Of a stretch of DNA of 64,000 bases, positions 53,920 through 63,800 are shown in pieces. The stretch lies in contig NZ_JAKZGR010000003.1 in assembly GCF_022549675.1 (NCBI RefSeq), positions 62,001 to 126,000 of the forward strand. The letters are read 5' to 3'. The position numbers and the translations under genes were made by a program. The stretch is from Belliella kenyensis (GTDB taxonomy: Bacteria; Bacteroidota; Bacteroidia; Cytophagales; Cyclobacteriaceae). Numbering within the stretch: position 1 is the first letter of the stretch; each line of letters starts with the position of its first letter. Under the pieces are notes generated by a model. It made no database searches. It saw nothing but the letters and a program-made list of their open reading frames with translations, and was not told where the DNA came from.

Positions 53920-54069
53920 AGGGTTTATAATGATTAGACGGGGGTAATTTAAGGATACCATACAAGAGACACAAGTAGTTTTTGTTTTTGGGAAGATTGT
54001 TATTTTAAACTGGTGTTTTTACTTTGAGAAGTGATTTGAGCTATTAGGAGCTTTTTAATATTTATAAGT

Positions 54070-54195
54070 ATGAAGTTAAGATTTCTAATTTGCGTATTGA
54101 TTGTATGGAGCATTGTCTTTGTAAGCTTCTTGACTTATATTTTTTTCCATTATGGAGAAAAATTTGGAACGTACTTAGCAGGATTGGGTGTTTGA
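54070..54195 (+). CDS. Small membrane protein (41 residues)
   Basis: ATG 54070 to TGA 54193 encodes a single-span protein with hydrophobic residues 5-26. The stop is just before the CPBP protease start at 54197. No family is recognised. It could be a small regulatory or toxin-like membrane protein. Confidence 0.4.
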   Translation: MKLRFLICVLIVWSIVFVSFLTYIFFHYGEKFGTYLAGLGV

Positions 54196-54196
54196 A

Positions 54197-54922
54197 ATGA
54201 GGTTATTTTTAGAAAGTGTTTTACCGATTTTAGTTATTTCTCCACTTATGATTTTTTTCATAAAAGACCGCTCTTGCATTAAAACTTTGATTTTGGCTTC
54301 AATTATTTTTGTAGTTTATCAAATAGTCCTTAAACTACCATTAGAGATCAGTGATTTGAGCCTTGTCAAAAGTAAATGGAATTGGTCAGGTAAGTTTTAT
54401 TCGATTGTATTTGGGGTATTAGTGTATTTACTTTTACGAAGAAAAATTAAGCCCTTTGATTTCATTCGCTTAAAGCAAAATTATAAAATGTTAACAAAGA
54501 CCATTTTATTGTCAACAGTTCCTTTAGGAATTGCAATGTTTTCTTATTTCGACACTTCAAAAGCTTTCGATTTTGAAACCCTTGTATTTCAATTAACAAT
54601 GCCAGGGATTGATGAAGAACTCATGTTTAGAGCAATTTTATTGGGTCTTTTGCTTAAATCATTCAAGGATAAGTTTACAATCTTTAAAATCAATCTTGGA
54701 AATCCTAGTGTCTTGTTTGTTGCGCTTTTATTTGGCTTGGTTCATGGGATTCATGTGTCGAACAATTTGAAAGTTGGATTTGAGTTTGTTTCATTTTCAG
54801 GATCTTTCACCTTTGGATATATTTGGGGATGGGTTACCTTAATGAGCAGGAGTATATTACAAGCCGTAGTTTCTCATAATTTGACTAACTTTATTATGAG
54901 TTTATTAAGAATGGTCAATTAG
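54197..54922 (+). CDS. CPBP-family intramembrane metalloprotease
   Basis: A 241-residue membrane protein of the CAAX protease/bacteriocin-processing (Abi) family with about seven membrane segments. The active-site motif EELMFR (EExxxR) is in PGIDEELMFRA, and the second motif is in GLVHGIHVSN, a zinc-site His pair. Bacterial members may give self-immunity to bacteriocins or process membrane proteins. GTG 54188 is an alternative start, but ATG 54197 is preferred. Confidence 0.82.
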   Translation: MRLFLESVLPILVISPLMIFFIKDRSCIKTLILASIIFVVYQIVLKLPLEISDLSLVKSKWNWSGKFYSIVFGVLVYLLLRRKIKPFDFIRLKQNYKMLTKTILLSTVPLGIAMFSYFDTSKAFDFETLVFQLTMPGIDEELMFRAILLGLLLKSFKDKFTIFKINLGNPSVLFVALLFGLVHGIHVSNNLKVGFEFVSFSGSFTFGYIWGWVTLMSRSILQAVVSHNLTNFIMSLLRMVN

Positions 54923-54980
54923 TTAGCAACTGCTTGTTATCGTCAATTTTTAATGAAAATTTGATTAAACTATCATAGGA

Positions 54981-55193
54981 ATGAAAAAGCATTTGAAACC
55001 ACTTCTTTTGACTTTACTAATAGCTTATGCAGTTGGTGAAGGATTGAAATTGGTACTTGGAAGTGAAGCGGTTACTGGGGGACACTTAGTAGTGATGTCT
55101 GTGTCAGTTTACTTTTATTTAAGAAGGTATCCTTTTCCAAGTGCTAGAACTGTAAAAAATGAAAAATGGATCAATCAAAAAACAGAAGAATAA
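54981..55193 (+). CDS. Small membrane protein (70 residues), unknown
   Basis: A 70-residue protein with two hydrophobic segments (about 7-24 and 35-50) and a charged C-terminus. It follows the CPBP protease gene by 58 bases and is followed directly by another tiny membrane protein. No family is recognised. Confidence 0.5.
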   Translation: MKKHLKPLLLTLLIAYAVGEGLKLVLGSEAVTGGHLVVMSVSVYFYLRRYPFPSARTVKNEKWINQKTEE

Positions 55194-55331
55194 ATGAGTT
55201 ACTTAATGAAGTATTTGGAGGTTGCTTTTTGGATTTCAATGGGTATCATAGGTTTATGCCTTATCGCTTATATGTTTGGTTACTTGAGCGGAATGGTTGA
55301 ATGTCAGTTGGACTGTATGTCTACCTTTTAA
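55194..55331 (+). CDS. Small membrane protein (45 residues), unknown
   Basis: ATG 55194 to TAA 55329 encodes a single-span protein (hydrophobic 10-31) with two Cys near its end (VECQLDCMS). The start codon immediately follows the stop codon of the preceding 70-residue gene, which suggests translational coupling. Function unknown. Confidence 0.5.
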   Translation: MSYLMKYLEVAFWISMGIIGLCLIAYMFGYLSGMVECQLDCMSTF

Positions 55332-55339
55332 AATAAATC

Positions 55340-55378
55340 AAAACAGGTGCTAAGAAACAAATGCTTGGCACCTGTTTT
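55340..55378 (+). terminator. Intrinsic terminator after the small membrane genes
   Basis: AAACAGGTGC and GCACCTGTTT form a 10-base stem, extended by AAG/CTT after a mismatch, followed by TT on the plus strand. It closes the CPBP and small-membrane-protein unit. Confidence 0.65.
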
Positions 55379-55466
55379 CAAATGTGTTCCGACAGTACAG
55401 GAAAGTTTTTTGGAGTAATAAGCTATTTTTGAGCTTTGATAAAACAAATAAACCCTGTCAAAGAAA

Positions 55467-56858
55467 ATGGAAAGCATAACCTTTAATGTCAAATCAATCT
55501 TTTTTATATTTTGCTTGGCTGTCTTGATGCTCAATTGTCAGCCACAATCTCAGAAATCAGAAGAACAAACATCAGGCGAGACTAGCGATAAGGAGATGAA
55601 TGATAGTAACACACCACTTCATTTGCTACAGCCTGATTATCCTACCCCTTATGGTGCACCAGAAGCTTCTGAGGTGAAAATGGTGATAGATAGGGTGAGG
55701 GATTATTTGGACAAAGTGACGTTTGCAGAAATGCTGACTGAAGAAGGTGGAGATAAAATAAGTGATTATGATCAAGTAGATGAAAAATCTATATTGAAAA
55801 AAGGGGATTTTAGGCTTTTAAGCTATGAATGGGGAGTCACTTACGCTGCGATGCTACTGGCAGGTGAAGTGACCGGTGACGCTGCCTACACCGACTACAC
55901 CAAGGATCGTGTGAAATTTTTAGCTGACTTGTATCCAAGATTTGAGAAAATGGGTGATGGTAAGCATGCCTTACATTCCATAGTAAAGCCAGGAGCTTTA
56001 GATGATTGTGGTGCCTTATGCGCTGCATTTATCAAGACAGAAGCGTCAGGACTTGATGCTGATGTAAATCCCATGGTCAACAATTTTATGGATTATATTC
56101 TCACCAAAGAATTCAGGTTGTCAGACGGGACTCTGGCAAGAAATAGACCTCTTAAAAATACACTTTGGCTAGATGACCTGTACATGAGTGTTCCTGCTAT
56201 AGCCCAGATGGGTAAAAAGACTGGTGATCAAAAGTATTTTGATGAAGCTATAAAGCAAATCAGCTTATTTTCTAAACGGATGTTCAATGAGAAGAAGGGA
56301 CTTTACATGCATGGCTGGGTTGAAGGTATGGAAGTCCACCCAGAATTTCATTGGGCAAGGGCTAATGGCTGGGCACTTTTGACTAAGGTAGAAGTACTGA
56401 AAGTTCTTCCAGAGCAGCATCCTGGTAGGAAAATGGTAATGGATCTTTTACATCAGCATATCAAAGGTTTAGCGGCACTACAGTCTGGCTCAGGTTTTTG
56501 GCATCAACTTTTGGACAAAAACGATTCATACTTGGAAACCTCTGCCACAGCGATCTATGCATACTGCATCGCAGCAGCAGTCAATGAAGGATGGATTGAT
56601 GAATTGGCCTATGCACCAATGGCACTTTTGGCATGGAACGCTGTATCCACCATGGTCAATGAAGAAGGTCAAGTGGAAGGAACATGTGTAGGTACTGGAA
56701 TGGCTTTCGATCCAGCATTCTATTACCACAGACCTGTAAACAAATATGCCGCTCATGGCTACGGACCTGTGATCGCAGCGGGTGCCGAGATCATCAGGAT
56801 GCTCAATCAAAATGATTTTGAAATCAATGACAGTTCATTACAGCTATTGAAAAATTAG
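55467..56858 (+). CDS. Glycoside hydrolase family 105 lipoprotein (unsaturated uronyl hydrolase)
   Basis: A 463-residue lipoprotein (Cys24 in AVLMLNCQPQ) with the alpha6/alpha6 barrel of GH88/GH105. Signatures: GALDDCGALCAAFIKTE around the catalytic Asp, TLWLDDLYMSVPAIAQMG and SGFWHQLLDK. GH105 enzymes remove unsaturated galacturonate from rhamnogalacturonan fragments made by lyases. The next gene is a GH51 arabinofuranosidase, so pectin side-chain breakdown is the likely theme. Confidence 0.88.
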   Translation: MESITFNVKSIFFIFCLAVLMLNCQPQSQKSEEQTSGETSDKEMNDSNTPLHLLQPDYPTPYGAPEASEVKMVIDRVRDYLDKVTFAEMLTEEGGDKISDYDQVDEKSILKKGDFRLLSYEWGVTYAAMLLAGEVTGDAAYTDYTKDRVKFLADLYPRFEKMGDGKHALHSIVKPGALDDCGALCAAFIKTEASGLDADVNPMVNNFMDYILTKEFRLSDGTLARNRPLKNTLWLDDLYMSVPAIAQMGKKTGDQKYFDEAIKQISLFSKRMFNEKKGLYMHGWVEGMEVHPEFHWARANGWALLTKVEVLKVLPEQHPGRKMVMDLLHQHIKGLAALQSGSGFWHQLLDKNDSYLETSATAIYAYCIAAAVNEGWIDELAYAPMALLAWNAVSTMVNEEGQVEGTCVGTGMAFDPAFYYHRPVNKYAAHGYGPVIAAGAEIIRMLNQNDFEINDSSLQLLKN

Positions 56859-56950
56859 GGAGCTAATCTTTTGATGTGACTATGCTATAATCTACCATAC
56901 TTCCTGTTCATATTTCATTTCTGATAAGTGTAATAATTACATTTAATTTA

Positions 56951-56958
56951 TATCTTTG
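56951..56958 (+). promoter_or_regulatory. -7 promoter element of the GH51 gene
   Basis: TATCTTTG matches TAnnTTTG exactly, 42 bases ahead of the GH51 ATG. No clear -33 TTG. Confidence 0.45.
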
Positions 56959-56999
56959 GTGTTGTAGAATCAAATAATAAACCTTAAGACATCAACATC

Positions 57000-58964
57000 A
57001 TGAAGAGAATTACCTTTTCTCTATTGCTTGCAATAGGGATTTGCTGGGGAGTGTATGCCCAGCAGAAGATTAGTGCCTTTGAAGTAGACTTGAAAAGTAA
57101 GGGAGCAAGCATAGCCCCAGACATGTGGGGATTATTTTTTGAAGATATCAATTTTGCAGCTGACGGTGGTTTATATGCCGAAATGATCAAGAATTATTCT
57201 TTTGAATTTCCTTCTCCTTTTATGGGATGGCAGAGGATCCAAGAGCAAGGTGCTATGGGATACCATTATACTAAGCCACACTTGGATGAAAGTAAGAATA
57301 AGAAATTTCTTCAAATGCAGCGATTGAATGAAGAGGGCGTTTTCGGAATGTCCAATGCTGGATTTCGTGGAATGGCCGTGAAGGCCAATGCAAACTATAG
57401 GCTTACATTTCTGGCGAGAATTGCCAAAGGTGAAAACTTATCACTCAAAGCTCAGTTGGCAAAAGGGAGAAATATTTTGGCGGATGTAAATATCGAAGGG
57501 CTTACCAGGGATTGGCAAGAATACGAAGTGATGTTGACTGCGTCCGAAACAGCCGATCAAGTGAATTTTAGAATATTACTAGAAGGTGAGGGTGAGCTTG
57601 ATATTGATATGATTTCACTTTTCCCTGAAGATACATGGAAAGGTCGAAAGCGTGGACTTCGAAAGGACATCGTGCAGCTCCTTGCAGACATGAATCCTGG
57701 CTTTTTAAGATTCCCAGGAGGCTGTATTGTCGAAGGTTTTGATTTAGAAAACCGATACCAGTGGAAAAATACCATAGGGGAGATGAAAGATCGAGGCACG
57801 ATGATCAATCGCTGGAACATAGAGTTTGCCCATCGCAATGCACCAGATTATTTTCAATCATTCGGCTTAGGCTTTTTTGAGTACTTCCAATTGGCAGAGG
57901 ATTTGGGTGCTGAGCCATTACCAATTTTGAGCTGTGGACTAGCTTGCCAGTATAATTCTGGTGAAATTGTACCCTTGGATATGCTTGATGAATATGTTCA
58001 AGACGCCTTGGACTTGATAGAGTTTGCCAATGGATCAGTAGAGACGGCTTGGGGTGCAAAGCGTGCAGCCATGGGGCATCCAGAACCGTTTGATTTGAAA
58101 TACATCGGCGTTGGTAATGAAAACTGGGGGCCACAGTATATTGAAAGAGCGGATGTGTTTGAAAAGGCCATCAAATCTGCCTATCCAGATATGATTATCG
58201 TCTCTACTTCTGGCCCATCTCCAGATGGGCATGAGTTTGATTACTTATGGAAGGAATTGACCGCTAGAAAGGCGGAGTTGATAGATGAGCATTACTACAA
58301 GTCTCCAGAGTGGTTTTTGGAGAGTGCGAGAAGGTACGATAACTATGATAGGAATGGTCCAAAGGTGTTTGCTGGAGAATATGCGGCTCATTCTACCACT
58401 GAAAAAGATGCATTGAAAAAGAATAATTGGGAAGCGGCGCTTTCAGAGGCAGCTTTTATGACTGGTTTGGAAAGAAATGCAGATATCGTTCGATTGGCTT
58501 CCTACGCGCCGCTACTGGCACATGTAGATGGATGGCAATGGGCGCCAGATATGATATGGTTTGATAATTTAGGTGTTTATGCTACCCCGAATTACTATGT
58601 GCAAAAATTGTTTTCCACTAACCCTGGTACACATACCGCCAAGATTACAGCCAATGGGAATAGTGTAGCTGGTGAAGATGGAATGTACGCTTCCGCTACT
58701 ATAGATGAGAAAGCTAAAGAAATTATCTTCAAAATAGTAAATACCAATGCGGAGATGCGAGCTTTTGATATCAAGCTTAGTGGGAATGTAAAAGGGAAAA
58801 ATGCCACATGGATTGAATTACAATCAAACCAATTGGATGTGGCTCATTCATTGAAAGAGCCTAAGAAAATTGCTCCAGTAGAGAAATCAGTGGAGATTCA
58901 AAAAAGGGTAGTCAAAACAGAGCTTAAACCCTATTCTGTAAATGTCTTCAGGGTCAAGCTTTGA
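57000..58964 (+). CDS. GH51 alpha-L-arabinofuranosidase
   Basis: A 654-residue exported enzyme (signal cleaved near VYA-QQ). The N-terminal carbohydrate-binding-like part (about 100-205) is followed by the GH51 (beta/alpha)8 barrel. Acid/base Glu is in VGNENWGPQY and the nucleophile Glu in IDEHYYKSPEW. GFLRFPGGCIVEGF is also typical. It removes arabinose from arabinan or arabinoxylan. With the GH105 gene it fits degradation of pectic rhamnogalacturonan and its arabinan branches. Confidence 0.93.
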   Translation: MKRITFSLLLAIGICWGVYAQQKISAFEVDLKSKGASIAPDMWGLFFEDINFAADGGLYAEMIKNYSFEFPSPFMGWQRIQEQGAMGYHYTKPHLDESKNKKFLQMQRLNEEGVFGMSNAGFRGMAVKANANYRLTFLARIAKGENLSLKAQLAKGRNILADVNIEGLTRDWQEYEVMLTASETADQVNFRILLEGEGELDIDMISLFPEDTWKGRKRGLRKDIVQLLADMNPGFLRFPGGCIVEGFDLENRYQWKNTIGEMKDRGTMINRWNIEFAHRNAPDYFQSFGLGFFEYFQLAEDLGAEPLPILSCGLACQYNSGEIVPLDMLDEYVQDALDLIEFANGSVETAWGAKRAAMGHPEPFDLKYIGVGNENWGPQYIERADVFEKAIKSAYPDMIIVSTSGPSPDGHEFDYLWKELTARKAELIDEHYYKSPEWFLESARRYDNYDRNGPKVFAGEYAAHSTTEKDALKKNNWEAALSEAAFMTGLERNADIVRLASYAPLLAHVDGWQWAPDMIWFDNLGVYATPNYYVQKLFSTNPGTHTAKITANGNSVAGEDGMYASATIDEKAKEIIFKIVNTNAEMRAFDIKLSGNVKGKNATWIELQSNQLDVAHSLKEPKKIAPVEKSVEIQKRVVKTELKPYSVNVFRVKL

Positions 58965-59360
58965 TAAATAAAGGGTTAATGATTTAAGGCTTGGGTTAAA
59001 CACCAAGCTTAAAGCTAAGCAGTCTAATTTGTTTTTCTTTGAATATAACTTTAACGAAAGCTATGTTCAACAATGCGATCTTATTAATAGGCATAACATT
59101 TTATGGATATGCGGAACTTTGCCAATAACATTACAAAATTCCGATTTATCTAACTTCCGATATAAATTGATATTGGATACTTATGGATATTGACTATTAA
59201 CAACCTGTTGAGCCAATGAATTGAATTTGCTGGCAAAAAAGCGTATAATCAGATAACATTTGGAATAGTCGATAGATCAAATTGTGGTCTACAAGAAATT
59301 AAAAAATTCCCTGATTGAGAAATTTAGTTAGACTAAAATCTCGATTAGGGAGTTTTTATT
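58965..59360. other. 396-base intergenic region
   Basis: No gene is evident. A weak hairpin (GCTTGG / CCAAGC at 58989-59008) 25 bases after the GH51 stop may end that transcript. A long inverted repeat at the right edge is the terminator of the minus-strand regulator. The middle is AT-rich without recognisable signals. Confidence 0.45.
59299..59358 (-). terminator. Terminator of the winged-helix regulator gene
   Basis: AAAATTCCCTGATTGAGA pairs with TCTCGATTAGGGAGTTTT (a few mismatches) with an 18-base loop, followed on the minus strand by TTTTTTAATTTC. Confidence 0.7.
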
Positions 59361-60515
59361 TTACAACTTATCCCAGAGCAAGAGTTCAAGTTCGAGGTTG
59401 GTTCGCTCTTTTCCTTTGACAAGAAAAAGTGCTGTAAAGTAATCCACTTCCTCACCGATCATTTCAAAAAAGGTAGATTTGATCCAGTCTTCATTGGCAA
59501 ACTTTTCAGTAGTAGCCTTGACACCAATATCATGATCTGAGAAAAAGACGAATTGCTCTGTACCATTTGGGCCTTTCATGCGAGACACCACTGCGTGTTC
59601 ATATTGGGTACCATCTCCTATACTAAGGTTGATTAATGTGTCTTTTTCTGCTGCACTATTTTTATATGAGATGGTATATTGATTTATTTTGAACTTTGAG
59701 TTTTTATCATTGAAAAGGTCTAGGAAGATATTTTTGTTTTTCACTGGACCTATATAGATTGAGTTTACCTGAGAGATATCTTTGATGGAAGTCTGCGAAG
59801 TGAACCTGATATCAAAATCACTTTTATTTGCATGAAAAACCCTAGAAATATTTAGTGTGCCTGTAGCAGCTAAGCCAGTGACATAAGGGTAGTTAGCAGG
59901 GTATACAAAGTCTTTTTTATCAGGATTTTCTTCCAAGAAGGTATAATAGTCCTGTAAATTATTGATATTGTAATCTCTATTCCAACCATTTCGTCCGGTA
60001 ACAGTGGTACCCATTACTCCAAAAAAATCACCCACAAATAAGGTCGTAGGCAATTTATTTGAAAAATAACTATGCCAAATGGGTGTTTTTTTGTTGTGAT
60101 AAGAAAAGAAGCTAATACTAAAAATTAAGACCAAAGAGGCTGCTAGGAAAAAGTATCTTTTTTTTCTTCGTTTTTCAATGATAACCTTGGGGTCTTTGGC
60201 TCGCTCTATGAATTCTACATGGTATTGTCCTTTTTCGATTACGAGTTTTATGTTGTCATTTTTACCGTCGGAAGCATAGTATTTCTCTAATTTTTTTCTC
60301 AAATGATAAATATTCACCCGCATATGGGCAGCACTTTTTTCATCTGCATAGTCTTTTCCATAGAGTTCTACAGAGATGATATTCTCTTTCAAGTCCTTAT
60401 TGGCCAATGACGCCTCTACCAGATACTTCAGAAGCATAGAAGTAGAAGGAGATTTAGAGAAAATCTTATTTGAAAGTACTTTCTGAAGAGCACTAAGTTG
60501 ATCAGATTTATCCAT
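59361..60515 (-). CDS. Membrane-anchored winged-helix regulator of the PUL
   Basis: A 384-residue protein. The first 105 residues form an OmpR-like winged helix (ENIISVELYGKDYADE, MRVNIYHLRKKLEKYY, IEKGQYHVEF), then comes a KRRKKR stop-transfer and one membrane helix (121-139). The remaining 240 residues should lie in the periplasm and hold no known domain to my eye. The layout recalls ToxR/CadC one-component sensors. Location between a GH105/GH51 pair and a divergent SusC points to sensing of a pectin-type sugar. The operator candidate is a set of CCGTTAAA repeats in the 300-base gap. Confidence 0.78.
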   Translation of the reverse strand: MDKSDQLSALQKVLSNKIFSKSPSTSMLLKYLVEASLANKDLKENIISVELYGKDYADEKSAAHMRVNIYHLRKKLEKYYASDGKNDNIKLVIEKGQYHVEFIERAKDPKVIIEKRRKKRYFFLAASLVLIFSISFFSYHNKKTPIWHSYFSNKLPTTLFVGDFFGVMGTTVTGRNGWNRDYNINNLQDYYTFLEENPDKKDFVYPANYPYVTGLAATGTLNISRVFHANKSDFDIRFTSQTSIKDISQVNSIYIGPVKNKNIFLDLFNDKNSKFKINQYTISYKNSAAEKDTLINLSIGDGTQYEHAVVSRMKGPNGTEQFVFFSDHDIGVKATTEKFANEDWIKSTFFEMIGEEVDYFTALFLVKGKERTNLELELLLWDKL

Positions 60516-60814
60516 TTTGGAAAATTTAGGGTTTGGTTAATCGAGAAGATAATCTTGCTTTACAGCGTTTGAGGGGTGTTTTTAACGGTTAAAGATACCG
60601 TTAAATCTCCGTTAAATTTAGATTTTTTGTTTTTAATTACAATAATTACTGGAAGGAAAGTCTGGTAAAAGTTTTAAAAGACATTCTTTATTCGGCATTC
60701 CTATAATTTGAAAGTATTAAATAAAAAAAGCCTATGAAAAACCAAAAAAAGAAATCACTAATTTCTTAATGGAATTTAGTTAAAACATTATTAACAAATA
60801 ACCCAACCTAGAAA
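60516..60814. other. Intergenic region between regulator and susC-like gene
   Basis: About 300 bases with the CCGTTAAA repeats at 60581-60616, then AT-rich sequence leading to the SusC start. A TATAATTTG string at 60709 is close to the -7 element but has one base too many. No gene seen. Confidence 0.45.
60581..60616. promoter_or_regulatory. Candidate operator: CCGTTAAA direct and inverted repeats
   Basis: TTTAACGG at 60581-60588 is the inverse of CCGTTAAA at 60598-60605, and a second CCGTTAAA follows at 60609-60616, 11 bases (one helical turn) after the first. The spacing is typical for tandem binding of a winged-helix protein. The target regulator is inferred to be the one at 59361. Confidence 0.6.
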
Positions 60815-63800
60815 ATGAAACAATGTTTACCATACAAGTTTATTATAACTTGTTTTTGTATTGTGCTTATATTACTTCAAGGGGAAGTAATAGCTCAAGA
60901 CAATCAGATTACAGTAAAAGGAGTAGTCAGAGACCGAACAGGTGAGACTATAGTAGGAGCCAACGTGATATTAGAGGGCACTACCATTGGGGTGGTAACA
61001 AACCTCGACGGTGAGTTTGAGATCTCAGCACCTAGTAATGGAGTACTTTTAATAAGTTTTGTTGGCTACGAAACATCTAAAATTGCTATTCAGGGAAGAC
61101 CTAACATCAATGTTGAGTTGAAGGATTCAGAGTCTACTTTGGATGAGGCGGTTGTAGTAGGTTTTGGAATGCAGAAAAAGGCCAGCTTGGTAAGTTCGAT
61201 TACTACCATAAGACCAGAAGAGTTAAAAGGTCCAACAAGCAACCTGACCAATATGATAGCTGGTAGGGTATCTGGAATGATTGCTTTTCAGCGCAGCGGA
61301 GAGCCAGGATTAGATAATTCACAATTTTTTATTAGAGGTCTGGGATCCTTTGGCTCTGGCCAAGTTAGTCCTTTGATTTTGATAGATGGAGTCGAGTCAA
61401 GTGTTACAGACATGGCGAGATTGCAGCCAGATGATATTGAGGCGTTTTCTGTACTGAAAGATGCTACAGCTTCTGCTGTGTATGGTGCAAGGGGTGCAAA
61501 CGGAGTGGTTTTGATCAATACAAAATCTGGATTTTCTGGTGAGACAAAATTTTCTTTTAGAGCAGAAAACCGTGTCTCTACCAATACCAGAAATTTTAAT
61601 TTTGCAGACAATATCACTTACATGAATTTGGCCAATGAAGCTTCATTGACAAGAGAAAGGACGGCGGTTTTGCCTTATTCTCAGACCAAAATTTTCAATA
61701 CGGCTCAAGGGAATGACCCATATTTGTATCCTTCGAATAATTGGATTGAACAGTTGATTAAGCCTTTCACAATCAATCAAGGCTATAACATGAGTGCGCA
61801 AGGTGGGGGTGAAAAAGCGAAATACTACATTGCGGGTACTTATAACATTGATAATGGGGTGCTTAATGTAGATCCTATCAATAATTTCAATAGTAATATT
61901 AAATTGAGGAATTACTCTATAAGGTCAAATATCAATGTCAATCTTACCAATAGTACGGAAGCTATCATAAGAATGTACGGTCAGTTTGATGACTTCAATG
62001 GGCCAGTTGGAGGAGGTGCAGCTACCTTCAACAGAGCAATTTGGTCTAATCCTGTGATGTTTCCAGCAGTTTATCCTTCGGAATTCTTACCTTTTATTGA
62101 ACATCCCTTATTTGGAGGTGCCATTACAGGTTATGGAAGCACTACTTTGCTAATGAATCCTTATGCGGAGATGGTGAGAGGATATCAGCAATATAAAACT
62201 TCTATGATTCAGCCTCAAGTTGAGATCAAACAAAACCTTGATATAATCACCCAAGGGTTGAGTTTTAGGACAATGGGTTTTTTAAAACGATATGCCAGAG
62301 TAGACGTAACAAGGCAATATAATCCATTCTTTTACAGCTCAAGACTTGACCCAGCTACAGGAAGAATCAACCTTTCTGTGCTGAATGACGGAAGTGCTAC
62401 TTCGGTGGGTACTCCCGGTACAGAATATTTGGATTATTCTCCAGGTGATAGAGCGGTCAATTCTAGAACGTACATGGAATCTGCGATTAATTACAACAGG
62501 ACTTTTAATGAAAAACATGCAGTTTCTGGAATGTTGATTACCATATTCAATAGTTTTGAAGATGGCAATGCCATGACGGTGCAGTCTTCATTGCCTCAAA
62601 GAAATACTGGAGTGTCAGGTAGATTTACTTATGGATATGACGACAAGTACCTGGCGGAATTTAACTTTGGTTACAATGGTTCAGAGCGATTTGCTCAGAG
62701 TTACAGGTTTGGATTTTTTCCATCGATGGGCTTTGCCTACAGGATTTCTAATGAATCATTCTTTGAGGGTTTGAAATCAGTAGTAGATGAGATGAAGATC
62801 AGGGGAACAATGGGATGGGTAGGAAATGATGCTATTGGACTATTGAATGATAGATTTTTTTACTTGTCAGAAGTTAACATGAATAATGGAACATATGGAG
62901 CGACTTTCGGGGATGAGTTTGGATATTCTAGACCAGGTATCTCTGTTTCAAGATATGATAATCCTTTTGTAACATGGGAACGTTCCAGACAAATCAATTT
63001 GGGCTTGGATTTTACCTTATTCAACGCCTTTGATGTAATTGTGGATGCTTTTCAGCAGAATCGCTATGATATTTTACAACCAAGATCTGAGATAGGACCT
63101 ACTATGGGTTTGATGGCAACACCGTTTGCCAATACTGGAGAAGTGATGAGTAGAGGGGTAGATTTGACCTTGTCATATAACAAATCAGTTGGGAGACATT
63201 CCTGGATCAACTTCAGAGGGAACTTCACTTATGCAACAAGCAAAATCTTGAAATTCGATGAGGTAAATTATCCTGATGATGTATCTTACTTATCCAGAGT
63301 TGGTCACCCAGTAGGGCAGACGTTTGGATACATTGCAGAGCGATATTTTGTAGATGATGCAGAGGTAGCTAATTCACCAGCACAATTTGGGACATACATG
63401 GGAGGTGATATCAAGTATTACGACACCAACGGTGATGGCGTCATCTCTCCATTAGACATGGTACCAATCGGACATCCTACTACACCAGAGATTATCTATG
63501 GTTTTGGTGGTACTTATGGGTACAGGAGATGGGATATTAGCTTGTTTTTCCAAGGTTCTGCACGATCATCTTTCTTTATCAACCCACAGAATATTTCTCC
63601 TTTTGTGATCAATGGAGGAGCGCAGAATGGATTATTGAGTGTAATCGCAGATAGTCATTGGTCTGAGGAGAATCGTGATCTTTATGCTTTTTGGCCAAGA
63701 ATGAGCAGTTACTTTGTCGAAAATAATAACCAAACGAGTACCTGGTGGATGAGGAATGGAGCATTTCTTAGGTTGAAGAATGTAGAAGTAGGCTACAATG

